Source: Enterococcus plantarum (GTDB lineage: Bacteria > Bacillota > Bacilli > Lactobacillales > Enterococcaceae). From it: DNA of 64,000 nt. The stretch is from contig NZ_MIKA01000009.1 in the NCBI RefSeq assembly GCF_001730295.1, positions 1-64,000 of the forward strand, given 5' to 3'. The stretch's first letter is position 1; each line of letters begins with the position of its first letter. Both the position numbers and the translations under genes were made by a program. Under the pieces are notes generated by a model. That model saw only the letters and a program-made list of their open reading frames with translations. It was not told the DNA's origin and did no database searches. Below, piece after piece: positions 7,873-16,723 of the stretch.

Positions 7873-8832
7873 TTATTCGTGATTTGCTTTAGCTTTTTTC
7901 TCTTCAATTTTTTTACGATACACTTCGACTTCATCTTCAGAGCAATAAACATAATGCTCTGGTGTGATTTCTCTTAGTTTACGTTCTTTGTTATCTTCTG
8001 GTTGTGGTTTATACACAATACGTTTACGTGTACGTTCATAATCTGGATCTGGTAGTGGAATAGCTGACAGTAAACTTTCAGTATACGGATGTACACCAAA
8101 GTTATATACATCATCACTAGAACCCATTTCCAATAATTTACCACTATGCATAACACCGATACGGTCACTGATATGTTTTACCATTGATAAATCATGGGCA
8201 ATAAACAGATACGTCAACCCAGCATCTTTTTGTAAGTCTTGTAATAAATTGACAACTTGTGCTTGGATCGACACATCCAACGCAGAAATTGGCTCGTCAC
8301 AAATGATAAAGCGTGGATCAACAGCCAACGCTCTAGCAATCCCGATACGTTGACGCTGACCACCTGAAAATTCATGTGGATAACGTGTGCCATGACTCGG
8401 GTCAAGCCCAACGACTTTTAACAACTCGTTGACTTTTGCTTCACGTTCAGCTGTATCTTTAGCTAAATGGTTGATGTCGATTCCCTCAGCAATAATATCG
8501 TTAACTTTCATTCTTGGGTTCAATGAAGCATACGGATCTTGGAAGATCATTTGAACTTCACGACGAAATGCTTGCATCGCTGTCTTCGAACGAATTTTAC
8601 TGATATCGTCACCGTTAAAAACGATTTCGCCACCCGTTGGATCGTATAAACGAATCACACTACGACCAGTTGTTGATTTACCACTACCAGATTCTCCAAC
8701 TAAACCGAACGTCTCACCTTCGTAGATATGGAAACTGATATCGTCAACAGCTCTAACTTCGTCAGGGCGTCCAACGTTAAAATATTGTTTTAGTCCTTTA
8801 ACATCTAAAAGTACTTTTCTTTTTTCACTCAT
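7873..8832 (-). CDS. oppF: Oligopeptide ABC transporter ATP-binding protein OppF
   Basis: The 319-residue protein has Walker A GESGSGKST, the ABC signature SGGQRQR, Walker B FIICDEP and the C-terminal oligopeptide-type extension (HPYTESLLSAIP). OppD and OppF form the ATPase dimer that drives peptide import through OppB-OppC. Its ATG overlaps the oppD stop by one base (TAATG), and AGGAGG lies inside oppD. It is the last opp gene and sits next to tldR. Confidence 0.95.
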   Translation of the reverse strand: MSEKRKVLLDVKGLKQYFNVGRPDEVRAVDDISFHIYEGETFGLVGESGSGKSTTGRSVIRLYDPTGGEIVFNGDDISKIRSKTAMQAFRREVQMIFQDPYASLNPRMKVNDIIAEGIDINHLAKDTAEREAKVNELLKVVGLDPSHGTRYPHEFSGGQRQRIGIARALAVDPRFIICDEPISALDVSIQAQVVNLLQDLQKDAGLTYLFIAHDLSMVKHISDRIGVMHSGKLLEMGSSDDVYNFGVHPYTESLLSAIPLPDPDYERTRKRIVYKPQPEDNKERKLREITPEHYVYCSEDEVEVYRKKIEEKKAKANHE

Positions 8833-9893
8833 TATTTAACGCCTCCTGCAGTCGTATTATGGCGTTCAGCATAAATCGCCCAACGTCTTACAATTTCAGC
8901 TGGAGGGGTGATTTTTGGTGCTTGCGGTGCTAATAACCACGTTGCAGCTTTATGAGTTGGTGATACTTCAAAATAGGGTGGTGCTTCTTCTGCATCGATT
9001 TTCATCGCAAACTCGTTACGCGGATAGAAAGCATCTCCTTTTGGTGGATCTAACAGATCTGGAGGTGAACCAGGAATTGCATATAACTTATCTTCGGTTC
9101 CTTCCATTGTTGGCATTGAGCCAAGTAGTCCCCATGTGTATGGATGTTGTGGATTATAGAAGATTTCTTCTGACGTTCCCACTTCTACTAAACGTCCACC
9201 ATACATAACTGCTACACGATCCGCAACGTTCGCTACAACACCTAAATCATGTGTGATAAAGATGATTGATGTGCTGATTTTTTGCTGTAGATCTTTTAAT
9301 AATTCTAAAATTTGCGCTTGAATCGTAACGTCCAAAGCTGTTGTTGGCTCATCAGCAATTAGAACTTCTGGGTAACAGATCAACGCAATCGCGATCACGA
9401 TACGTTGGCGTTGCCCACCTGAAAATTGGTGCGGATAATTTTTCAAACGTTTTTCAGCGTTTGGAATCCCTACTAGTTTTAGTAATTCTAGTGCTTGATC
9501 CAGACCTTCTTTTTTCGATACTTTATTGTGTTTGATCAACGATTCAGCTACTTGTTTGCCGATCGGCATTGTTGGGTCCAATGATGTCATTGGATCTTGG
9601 AAAATCATAGCAATTTCTTTCCCACGAATGGTTTGCATTTGTTTTTCCGTCTTGTGTACGATATCTTCACCTTTAAACAGAATTTCTCCATTGTCGATAT
9701 TTGCATTGCTGCTCAACAATCGCATGATACTTCTAGTAGTTACTGATTTCCCACTACCAGATTCTCCTACGATTGCAAGAGTTTCTCCTTTGAACAGCTC
9801 AAAGCTCACACCACGAATAGCATTTACTTTTCCAGCAAACGTATCAAAAGAAATCTGTAAGTCTTTTACTTCTAATACTTTTTCCATAGTCAT
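8832..9893 (-). CDS. oppD: Oligopeptide ABC transporter ATP-binding protein OppD
   Basis: The 353-residue protein has Walker A GESGSGKSV, the signature SGGQRQR, Walker B VLIADEPTTALD and the C-terminal Opp/Dpp domain (HPYTWGLLGSMP, PPDLLDPP) expected to hold the regulatory region. It pairs with OppF at the membrane. The stop codon overlaps the oppF start, and a 5-bp gap separates it from oppC, so translation is probably coupled. Confidence 0.95.
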   Translation of the reverse strand: MTMEKVLEVKDLQISFDTFAGKVNAIRGVSFELFKGETLAIVGESGSGKSVTTRSIMRLLSSNANIDNGEILFKGEDIVHKTEKQMQTIRGKEIAMIFQDPMTSLDPTMPIGKQVAESLIKHNKVSKKEGLDQALELLKLVGIPNAEKRLKNYPHQFSGGQRQRIVIAIALICYPEVLIADEPTTALDVTIQAQILELLKDLQQKISTSIIFITHDLGVVANVADRVAVMYGGRLVEVGTSEEIFYNPQHPYTWGLLGSMPTMEGTEDKLYAIPGSPPDLLDPPKGDAFYPRNEFAMKIDAEEAPPYFEVSPTHKAATWLLAPQAPKITPPAEIVRRWAIYAERHNTTAGGVK

Positions 9894-9898
9894 TCACT

Positions 9899-10951
9899 CT
9901 ACTCTTTCATCTTAGGATCGAAGGCATCACGTAGTCCGTCAGCTAACAAGTTGAAGCAAATCATTACGACTGACAAAGTTACGGCAGGAATCCACATCAA
10001 ATATGGAAGGAAACGGAACGTTTTATATCCTTCATTTAATAATGTTCCAAGTGAAGCGGTCGGCGGTCTTAATCCTAAACCGATGAAACTTAGAAACGCT
10101 TCGAAGAAAATGGCCGACGGGATACTGAACATCATTTGAACGATGATCACGCTTGAGATATTCGGTAAAATATGTTTAATAGCAATCTTTAAACGAGATT
10201 CTCCTAACGTTTGGGCAGCTAAAACAAATTCTTGATCTTTTAATTTCAAGGTCTGAGCCCGGACGATTCTGGCCATTGAAATCCAGTTGGTAATCACCAT
10301 CGCTAACACGATTGATAAAATACCTGGATCAAAAACAGTCAGCATCAAAATCATCACAACAAGGTTAGGAATTCCAGAAAGAACTTCTAAGATACGTTGC
10401 ATCACTGTATCGACACGTCCACCTAATAAACCTGAAATCAAACCATATGTTACACCGATCGTAATATCAAGTAATGCCGCGATAAACGCGATCAACAATG
10501 AGATACGAGTTCCCATAAATAAACGACTCAATACATCACGACCTAGGCCATCTGTTCCAAGATAGAAATTCACGTTATCAGGAACATTTGCTTGTGCATA
10601 CTTATCTACCATTTTACCCGCAACATTTGCTGTACCGTTAAATCCATTAATACTATCTAAAAACGGAATACGTGGTGGTAAATTGATATATGCTACATTT
10701 TGTTGTGTTGGGTCATGAGGCGAAACCCAGATAGTGATAATTGAGATAAAGATGATGATTCCCAAAAGGATCAAGGAAATTACAGCCGCTTTATTCTTTT
10801 TCAAACGACGCCAAGAATCTTGTAAAAAACTTAGTGACGGCGTTGCGATTCGTTCACGTTCCTTTGTTGTTGATGTATCCAAAGGTTGGAATTCATCTGT
10901 CGGTATTTCTTTAATTTTATCTGGGACATTGTTCAAGTCAACTATTTCCAT
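9899..10951 (-). CDS. oppC: Oligopeptide ABC transporter permease OppC
   Basis: The 350-residue protein has an N-terminal cytoplasmic stretch, a first TM at about 57-77, a large extracytoplasmic loop, then five TM helices. The permease EAA-type motif is seen (EFVLAAQTLGESRLKIAIKH ILPN). With OppB it forms the membrane channel for oligopeptides. Its ATG overlaps the oppB stop (TAATG), with GGAGG upstream inside oppB. Confidence 0.94.
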   Translation of the reverse strand: MEIVDLNNVPDKIKEIPTDEFQPLDTSTTKERERIATPSLSFLQDSWRRLKKNKAAVISLILLGIIIFISIITIWVSPHDPTQQNVAYINLPPRIPFLDSINGFNGTANVAGKMVDKYAQANVPDNVNFYLGTDGLGRDVLSRLFMGTRISLLIAFIAALLDITIGVTYGLISGLLGGRVDTVMQRILEVLSGIPNLVVMILMLTVFDPGILSIVLAMVITNWISMARIVRAQTLKLKDQEFVLAAQTLGESRLKIAIKHILPNISSVIIVQMMFSIPSAIFFEAFLSFIGLGLRPPTASLGTLLNEGYKTFRFLPYLMWIPAVTLSVVMICFNLLADGLRDAFDPKMKE

Positions 10952-11892
10952 TAACCTTTGGCACCTCCTGAAACACGAATTCTTGGATCAATCAATCCAT
11001 AAAGTAAATCAACAATCAAGATTACAAATACTAATAATGCAGAATATAAAATCGTTACGGCCATAATCGTTGGATAGTCATTGGTCATGATTGATTTTAC
11101 GAATTGCTCCCCAATACCCGGGATGGCAAAAATATTTTCTACAACTAATGATCCTGTCATCAAACCAACTGCTAATGGTCCTAACAATGTAATCAATGGG
11201 ATCAAACTGTTTCTAAGTCCGTGCCTAACGGCAACTTGCCAACGGCTCAAGCCTTTAGCACGCGCTAACTCTACATAGTCACTATGTAAAACTTCAACCA
11301 TTTCCGTTCGTATAAACCTGGCGGAATCGGCCATCGGACTCATAGCTAAAGCTATTGTCGGCAAAATCGTATAAGCAAAACCGTTCCACATTGCGATTGG
11401 TAACACTTTTAATTTCATAGCAAAGATATATTGTAACAATACGGCAAAGACGAAGTTCGGAATCGAACGACCTAAGATAGCCATTAAAGTAGCCAATGTA
11501 TCAACCCATGTATTTTGGCGCATTGCCGCAATGATCCCTAATAAAATACCAACTAGTGTACCAAAAACGATTGCTTGTGCACCTAATTGTACTGACGGTC
11601 CAATACGACCTGCTAAAAGTTTTGCTACTGGTTGGTTTTTGAATTGGAATGAAATACCAAAGTCACCAACTAGAAGATTTTTTAAGTAAATTCCATATTG
11701 AACGATCACAGGTTTATCTAAACCGGATTGCTTATTCAACATAGCAATTGTTTCTGGACTAAGTTTTTCTTGGTTGGTATAAGGAGTACCTGGTAATAAT
11801 TGCATCAAGAAAAAAGTAATCGTTGCGATCAGCCACAATGTGATGATCATAAAAAAGACCCGTTTAAGAAAATATTTTCCAAAACTGTTCAA
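10951..11892 (-). CDS. oppB: Oligopeptide ABC transporter permease OppB
   Basis: The permease starts LNSFGKYFLKRVFFMIITLW and has six TM helices with the EAA-type loop DYVELARAKGLSRWQVAVRHG. The longest frame begins with GTG at 11901, but that codon touches GGAGG. TTG at 11890-11892 lies 8 nt after GGAGG and is preferred. oppB begins a unit separate from oppA, since a convergent gene and a terminator lie between. The promoter must lie within or next to the divergent gene at 11974. Confidence 0.93.
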   Translation of the reverse strand: MNSFGKYFLKRVFFMIITLWLIATITFFLMQLLPGTPYTNQEKLSPETIAMLNKQSGLDKPVIVQYGIYLKNLLVGDFGISFQFKNQPVAKLLAGRIGPSVQLGAQAIVFGTLVGILLGIIAAMRQNTWVDTLATLMAILGRSIPNFVFAVLLQYIFAMKLKVLPIAMWNGFAYTILPTIALAMSPMADSARFIRTEMVEVLHSDYVELARAKGLSRWQVAVRHGLRNSLIPLITLLGPLAVGLMTGSLVVENIFAIPGIGEQFVKSIMTNDYPTIMAVTILYSALLVFVILIVDLLYGLIDPRIRVSGGAKG

Positions 11893-11973
11893 GAATGACA
11901 CCTCCGAGATTATTTTGACTTCATCAGCTTTTTTCGATAAAGTAAGGATAGAAAATTAAGTAAGGATGAGCAC

Positions 11974-12321
11974 ATGAAAAATTTAAAATGGCCCTTGATT
12001 ACCTCAGCGGTCTCAAGCATCGGTATTTTTACTTACCTATTGATAAAACAGTCACTGACTATCCTTTCTGTATCAGATACCTTTTTCATCGTTTCGTTAT
12101 TCTTTCTGATTATCGGGTTAGCCTTATGGATCATGTCCTCAGGATTTTTTGATAATTTCCAACGTTTTATGAAAATGCATTTTCGTTTTAGAAAGAAAAA
12201 TGAGCCGAAAGAATTCATTCCATTTTCAGAAATCGGTAAAGCACATCAGCTTTACTGGCTTGAAACTGGGGGTATTTTACTGATTGTCGCTGTTGTTTCT
12301 TTATTATTTTACTTTTTATAA
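11974..12321 (+). CDS. DUF3899-type small membrane protein
   Basis: The 115-residue protein has three hydrophobic segments (about 5-25, 32-55 and 94-114) separated by a basic cytoplasmic part (RFMKMHFRFRKKNEPKEF). It matches small Firmicute membrane proteins of the DUF3899 type; function unknown. It is inserted between oppA and oppB on the opposite strand and splits the classical oppABCDF order. AAGGATG precedes ATG. Confidence 0.7.
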   Translation: MKNLKWPLITSAVSSIGIFTYLLIKQSLTILSVSDTFFIVSLFFLIIGLALWIMSSGFFDNFQRFMKMHFRFRKKNEPKEFIPFSEIGKAHQLYWLETGGILLIVAVVSLLFYFL

Positions 12322-12371
12322 GCAAAGATAGCAAGAGAGAGAAATATAAAATTCTCTGATTTTTGCTAACT

Positions 12372-12420
12372 TGCTCAAAATCTGAATAAATGGCGAAACA
12401 GAAGCAGCTCCTTTAGAAAT
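12372..12420 (-). repeat. Partial copy of the EFAR-like intergenic repeat
   Basis: On the minus strand GGAGCTGCTTCTGTTTCGCC and ATTTATTCAGATTTTGAG match the core of the repeat at 1148-1195 (GGGATTGCTTCTGTTCCCACC, GTTTATTCGCATTTAGGG) with several mismatches. Confidence 0.4.
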
Positions 12421-12425
12421 AAGTT

Positions 12426-12470
12426 GAAATTCACGAAAATTGGAAACCCAATTTTCGTGAATTTCTTTTT
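12426..12470. terminator. Bidirectional terminator between the DUF3899 gene and oppA
   Basis: GAAATTCACGAAAATTGG and CCAATTTTCGTGAATTTC form a perfect 18-bp stem with a 4-nt loop, followed by TTTTT on the plus strand. It lies between the converging ends of the DUF3899 gene and oppA. Confidence 0.9.
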
Positions 12471-12547
12471 ATTCCCTTAAACCATTCGGTTCGTTGGAGT
12501 TGTTTGCTTCTGTATCGGTCACTTTTACTATTAAAAACTAGTTCAGA

Positions 12548-14224
12548 TTATTCTGAAATGTATGTCCATTTGTAATCGTATTGCGCACCTGCTGGATGGA
12601 AACCAACATCTTTCACTTTTTCAGCACGTAAGTGAGCTTCAGCTTTTTGGTAAAGAGGAATCACACCCATGTCGCCCATGATTATTTTCTCTGCATCTAC
12701 TAAGTTCTCCCAACGTTTTTCAGGATCATTAGCATTGGTTGTTGCCGCTGCTTTGACTGCTTTATCGTAGTCAGCATTGCTATAGTGGCCACGGTTATAA
12801 GGAACGCCCGTTTGGAATAAATCTAAGAAACTACTTGGATCTACATAGTCAGCTCCCCAGCCACCGATAACAGCTTTAAAGTCACCTTTGTTAGAACGGT
12901 CTAAACGAACGGCAAATGGTACAGGGCTTACCGTTACTTTTGTCCCTTCTAAGCTATCTTGAATTGCACCTTGAATATACTCGACTGTTTTCTTAGAAGA
13001 ATCTGCATCAGAAGATAAGATGTCGATATCTAATGTTTTGATACCCAATTCTTTCTTCGCTTTTTCCCAATGTTCTTTTGCTTTTTCTTTATCATAAGCA
13101 ATTTTATCTTCCGCTGCATCAGTGAAGTCTTCTTTTCCATCTGGAGACTTAGACATATCTGCTGGAACTAAGCCTTTAGGTTCTACTGAACCATCACCTA
13201 AGATTTGTTCAACGAGAGATTTACGATCGATTGAATAAGAAATCGCTTTTCTTAAGTTTTCATTTCTATAAGGTGAATTTTCGTCGATTTGATTTAATTC
13301 CATATATTGAGTCGATGCTTCTTTTTGGATCACAAGAGCTGGATCATTGGCAGCTTGTTGTGCTAATTCACCAGTCAAGGTTACATCATCTGCTTGTCCG
13401 TCTTGGAATAAGTTGTATGAAGTTGGTGCTTCTTTCACAACATTCGTTTTTACTTCGTCTAATTTTACAGAATCTACATCCCAATATTCTTTATTTTTCT
13501 TATATGACCATTCAGTATCTGTTCCTGCTCCATCAAAACCATCTAATACAAACGGACCATTATAGACTGAGTTATCACTATTTGAAGCATAGTCTTTACC
13601 ATATTTTTCCACGATATCTTTTCTTTGCGGGAAGAATGACGGGAAGGCTAATAGATAATCAAAATAAGGAGTTGCTTTTTCTAAGGTGATTTCTAATTCA
13701 TAATCACCTGTCGCTTTGATTCCTAATTCAGCTTTGTCTTTTTTACCTGCTGCGATATCTGCACCATTTTTTACAGATTCGTAAAGGTAAGCATACTCTG
13801 AAGCTGTCGCTGGATCAACCGTACGTTGCCACCCATAGACATAGTCTTCTGCTTTTACGGGTTTTCCGTCTGACCATTTCGCTTTTTCATTTAGTTTGAT
13901 TTTATAAGTAGTACCATCCTCACTGACCTCTGCTTCTTCACTAGCTCCGGCAGGTTCTGGTTTATTATCTAAATTCAAACGATATATACCTTCGTATACA
14001 TTGTTTAGTGCAGTAAAGCTGATAACGTCTGTCGCTAATGATAAATCGGCACTTGGCATTTCTTGTAAAACATTGACACGGAAAATTTGCTCTCCGCTTG
14101 GTTTACCGTCGGCTGCTTTTGAGCTGCCTGAATCGTCTGTTTTTGCTCCGCCGTTACCACATGCTGCTAATGTTAAACTAAATAAAGTGATGAATCCAAA
14201 AGCAAATGACTTCTTTAACTTCAT
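12548..14224 (-). CDS. oppA: Oligopeptide ABC transporter substrate-binding lipoprotein OppA
   Basis: The 558-residue protein has a lipoprotein signal peptide ending LFSLTLAA-C22 and a low-complexity linker. The family-5 solute-binding domain follows (IYRLNLDNKPEPAGASEEA, KWSDGKPVKAEDYVYGWQRT). Anchored outside the membrane, it captures peptides for OppBCDF. In enterococci OppA-type proteins also import sex-pheromone peptides. The last eight signal-peptide residues, LFSLTLAA, resemble pheromone cAD1 (LFSLVLAG). It is transcribed alone from its own promoter, with a putative TldR target just after the start of transcription. Confidence 0.95.
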   Translation of the reverse strand: MKLKKSFAFGFITLFSLTLAACGNGGAKTDDSGSSKAADGKPSGEQIFRVNVLQEMPSADLSLATDVISFTALNNVYEGIYRLNLDNKPEPAGASEEAEVSEDGTTYKIKLNEKAKWSDGKPVKAEDYVYGWQRTVDPATASEYAYLYESVKNGADIAAGKKDKAELGIKATGDYELEITLEKATPYFDYLLAFPSFFPQRKDIVEKYGKDYASNSDNSVYNGPFVLDGFDGAGTDTEWSYKKNKEYWDVDSVKLDEVKTNVVKEAPTSYNLFQDGQADDVTLTGELAQQAANDPALVIQKEASTQYMELNQIDENSPYRNENLRKAISYSIDRKSLVEQILGDGSVEPKGLVPADMSKSPDGKEDFTDAAEDKIAYDKEKAKEHWEKAKKELGIKTLDIDILSSDADSSKKTVEYIQGAIQDSLEGTKVTVSPVPFAVRLDRSNKGDFKAVIGGWGADYVDPSSFLDLFQTGVPYNRGHYSNADYDKAVKAAATTNANDPEKRWENLVDAEKIIMGDMGVIPLYQKAEAHLRAEKVKDVGFHPAGAQYDYKWTYISE

Positions 14225-14272
14225 TCTTTTTTCCTCCCTAAATGACCCTAAATATTTTCTGAAAAATCAGAA

Positions 14273-14284
14273 TTTAATAATTAT
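14273..14284 (+). promoter_or_regulatory. Putative TldR target (TTTAA motif plus 7-nt guide match) in the oppA 5' UTR
   Basis: TTTAA (14273-14277) is followed by TAATTAT (14278-14284), identical to the first 7 nt of the predicted guide at 6389-6383; the eighth position mismatches. The site is about 10-20 nt downstream of the predicted oppA transcription start. A bound TldR complex there would block the polymerase. The surrounding sequence is AT-rich, so a chance match is possible. Confidence 0.45.
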
Positions 14285-14301
14285 TTATTGTGTTGAGGTA
14301 T

Positions 14302-14330
14302 AGTTTACAATTTTTAAATTAAAAAATCAA
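14302..14330 (-). promoter_or_regulatory. Predicted oppA promoter
   Basis: On the minus strand TTGATT (14325-14330) is followed after 17 bp by TAAACT (14302-14307), placing transcription start near 14295 with a 5' UTR of about 70 nt. The remaining 14331-14553 is AT-rich and holds the divergent FUSC gene's promoter region. Confidence 0.55.
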
Positions 14331-14553
14331 GAATAATCTTATTTTTTCTTAATACTCACATCATTAAATTATATCATCATTAAAAGTAATTTCTTAGAAA
14401 CAAGCTTAAAAAGCGATTGTCTTCTTACAAAAAAGTATGTTAGATTAGTATAGGAAGAAACATACCATAGTAGAAGCAAATACTTTTTGGTTCAATAGTA
14501 TTGTTTAAAAAATTAGTTTCAATAGTTCACAATAAATAGTAAGGAGTGATTAG

Positions 14554-15612
14554 ATGCACCATTCATCTTTCTTCAAAGAACTAACTACGTTTCACAAGCC
14601 TCAAAAAGCACCTTTTCGCTTGATTGGTGCAGGTATTTGTATGGCAGTGCCTTTATTCATCGGTTATTTTTCAAATAATTTACTAATCGGTAGTTTTGGC
14701 TCACTGGGGATTTTTACTTTTCTTTATTATCAAACACTACCTTTGAAAAATCTACTCATTCGTTTGAGTTCCATTGGCGCATTTTTACTTTTTGGAAATC
14801 TAGTAGGCGTTCTTAGTACTCATATTCCTTGGATTATCCCAATCGTTATTGCTTTGATGGCATTTTTGGCCCGAATCATTTTTAGATTATACCGAATTGC
14901 TAAGCCGGGGGCTTTTTTTATTGTCATGGTAACCGCAATGGGCAGTGGAACAAAGATTCCTTTGGAAAAAGTTCCGACCATGATGAGTTATGTTTTATTA
15001 GGTGTTTTGACCTCTCTTGTTGTGGCTGTTCTCTTGTATTTTGTTGAAGGAGAAACGGTGGAGCCAGAGAAGACCATCTCATTACAAGAACGTCTTTACA
15101 CCGACCCTGCAGCACTTTTAGATGCTCTACATTATGCCGCTATTTTATTTTTAGCGACCTATATCAGCCAGTCCCTGCATTTAACTAATGCGTATTGGAT
15201 GGTTGTTTCATGTGCTGCTGTTTTACAAGGTGATAATTTACGAGCTGTCATGCATCGTAATGTTCAAAGAATTTTTGGTACAATGATTGGTTTATTGATT
15301 GCAGCACTTTTATTGAGTATTTCATTTACTTCATTAGAAACCATTTTTCTAATTTGCTTTTTCTTTTTAACGGTAGAATTTTTTATTAGACGAAATTACG
15401 CGATCGCAAACTTTTTTACAACGCCAATGTCTTTACTATTAGCAAATTTAGCTCGCCATCAATATTTGGTGAGTCTGCTGAATTATCGCTTAATCGGGAT
15501 TGTTTTAGGTAGTCTCTTAGGTCTTTTGGGTGCATTTGTATTAACGACTTGTTTAAAATTTTATAATCGTGCGTATCAATTAGATGAAAATTTAGATAAA
15601 GAAACAGAATAA
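14554..15612 (+). CDS. FUSC-family membrane protein (aromatic acid exporter-like)
   Basis: The 352-residue protein has two blocks of TM helices (about 22-165 and 190-335) separated by a short soluble piece, with the second-block text YWMVVSCAAVLQGDNLRAVMHRNVQRIFGTMIG. This matches the FUSC/YccS-AaeB-like fold. Members export aromatic acids or other small organics in other bacteria; the substrate here is unknown. Good RBS (AAGGAG). Probably co-transcribed with the pentapeptide gene 40 bp downstream. Confidence 0.8.
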   Translation: MHHSSFFKELTTFHKPQKAPFRLIGAGICMAVPLFIGYFSNNLLIGSFGSLGIFTFLYYQTLPLKNLLIRLSSIGAFLLFGNLVGVLSTHIPWIIPIVIALMAFLARIIFRLYRIAKPGAFFIVMVTAMGSGTKIPLEKVPTMMSYVLLGVLTSLVVAVLLYFVEGETVEPEKTISLQERLYTDPAALLDALHYAAILFLATYISQSLHLTNAYWMVVSCAAVLQGDNLRAVMHRNVQRIFGTMIGLLIAALLLSISFTSLETIFLICFFFLTVEFFIRRNYAIANFFTTPMSLLLANLARHQYLVSLLNYRLIGIVLGSLLGLLGAFVLTTCLKFYNRAYQLDENLDKETE

Positions 15613-15652
15613 TGTGGCCCACTTTATCATAAAAAATTTGGAGGTTATATTT

Positions 15653-16288
15653 ATGAAAATCAAAAAGCCTGTTGCACCTCTTTTGCCTCAGCTGACTGAG
15701 ACTGATTTTATTTCTTTAGATGATGAGCTCGTTATTGAAGGCTTAGTATTAAAAGACCAAGACCTTAGTTATCAGGATGTGCGTAATTTAGTTTTTAGAG
15801 AATGCCGTTTTGATAAAATAACGATGAATCGAAATCACCTTGAACGTTTTGACTGTAGTAATGTGATTTTTGATCATTGTGATCTTTCTAATACGGAATG
15901 GATCGGAGCTAGTTTTCATCAAGTTCATTTCCGTCAGTGTAAGTTAACGGGAACAAATTTTGCTGAGAGTTATTTACGGGATTGTTTTTTTGAAGATTGC
16001 TTAGCTGATTATGTTTCTTTTAGTGCGACAAATCAAAAAGTGGTTCAATTTCATCAAACAAGTCTAAAGGATACTGAATTTGTTGAGGTGACTTGGAGTA
16101 ATCTCCTTTTAGATAACTGTTCACTGACTGGAAGTAATTGGTTCCATACGAAATTGGCCGGTCTTGACCTTACCAAAAGTACTTTTGAAAAGATTGCCTT
16201 CTCTCAAGAGCTACTTCGAGGATTAAAGGTTACGCAAGAACAAGCGATTACGATTGCTGCAGGATTAGGGTTAGTTATTAAAGAATAA
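15653..16288 (+). CDS. Pentapeptide-repeat protein, Qnr-like
   Basis: From ATG at 15653 (GGAGG 8 nt upstream) the product is 211 residues. About 35 tandem pentapeptides, A(D/N)LXX-like, run from FRECRFDKI to LDLTKSTFE, with a break near the middle typical of Qnr/MfpA-type right-handed quadrilateral helices. The length and start (MKIKKPVAPLLP) agree with the chromosomal Qnr-like proteins of E. faecalis, which mimic DNA and protect gyrase from quinolones. That activity is inferred, not shown. A GTG start at 15614 lacks an RBS and is rejected. Confidence 0.8.
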   Translation: MKIKKPVAPLLPQLTETDFISLDDELVIEGLVLKDQDLSYQDVRNLVFRECRFDKITMNRNHLERFDCSNVIFDHCDLSNTEWIGASFHQVHFRQCKLTGTNFAESYLRDCFFEDCLADYVSFSATNQKVVQFHQTSLKDTEFVEVTWSNLLLDNCSLTGSNWFHTKLAGLDLTKSTFEKIAFSQELLRGLKVTQEQAITIAAGLGLVIKE

Positions 16289-16309
16289 ATAAGAAGAAAG
16301 GTTGGAGCC

Positions 16310-16345
16310 GAGCTTGAGGTTTTAGCTCTAAGCTTTCTTTTTTGC
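16310..16345 (+). terminator. Terminator after the pentapeptide gene
   Basis: AGCTTGAGG...CTCTAAGCT forms an imperfect stem followed by CTTTCTTTTTT. Confidence 0.55.
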
Positions 16346-16396
16346 TTGCAGTTATTACTGAGATATTAATTTTTTACTTAGACAGAAACTAACAAT

Positions 16397-16424
16397 TTCA
16401 CTTCATATATTTTTTTGGTAAACT
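16397..16424 (+). promoter_or_regulatory. Possible promoter of the permease-mevalonate operon
   Basis: TTCACT (16397-16402), a 16-bp spacer and TAAACT (16419-16424) are the best match found in 16346-16495; a GGGACA...TGTCCC repeat (16438-16472) lies between it and the first gene. Confidence 0.35.
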
Positions 16425-16495
16425 AACAGAGTGACTGGGACACTGAATCTGTAAAATGCTTCTGTCCCAACCTCAATACATTGGAGGGCTTTTAA

Positions 16496-16723
16496 ATGAA
16501 AAAGAATCTTATCGAGCTTTGGGGTGACCTAGTTGATTTAAAAGATTTGATTATAGCCATTGGCATTTGCAGTGTAACAACGATGGGAGGCTTTTTTCTA
16601 GCTCCTACACAAGATACAACAAAACAATTATTCTTCGGCCTAGGTGGAGCTGTCCTTGGCTTTATGATCAGTACTTTTTTAATTACTCCTAAACGAATAG
16701 TTATCGAGGAGGAAGACAACTAA
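16496..16723 (+). CDS. Small two-TM protein, partner of the TctA-like permease
   Basis: The 75-residue protein has two TM helices (about 18-35 and 45-65) and an acidic C-terminus (IEEEDN). Its stop overlaps the ATG of the TctA-like permease (TAATG). Tripartite tricarboxylate transporters need a small TctB subunit; this protein is shorter than typical TctB (about 150 residues) but fills the same position. No recognised domain can be named with certainty. Confidence 0.6.
   Translation: MKKNLIELWGDLVDLKDLIIAIGICSVTTMGGFFLAPTQDTTKQLFFGLGGAVLGFMISTFLITPKRIVIEEEDN

Noticed and set aside
14280-14289. ATTATTTAT shared by the oppA leader and the TldR scaffold at about 6440
   Set aside because: In this register no TTTAA precedes the site, and the scaffold copy lies before the terminal hairpin, where a guide is not expected.
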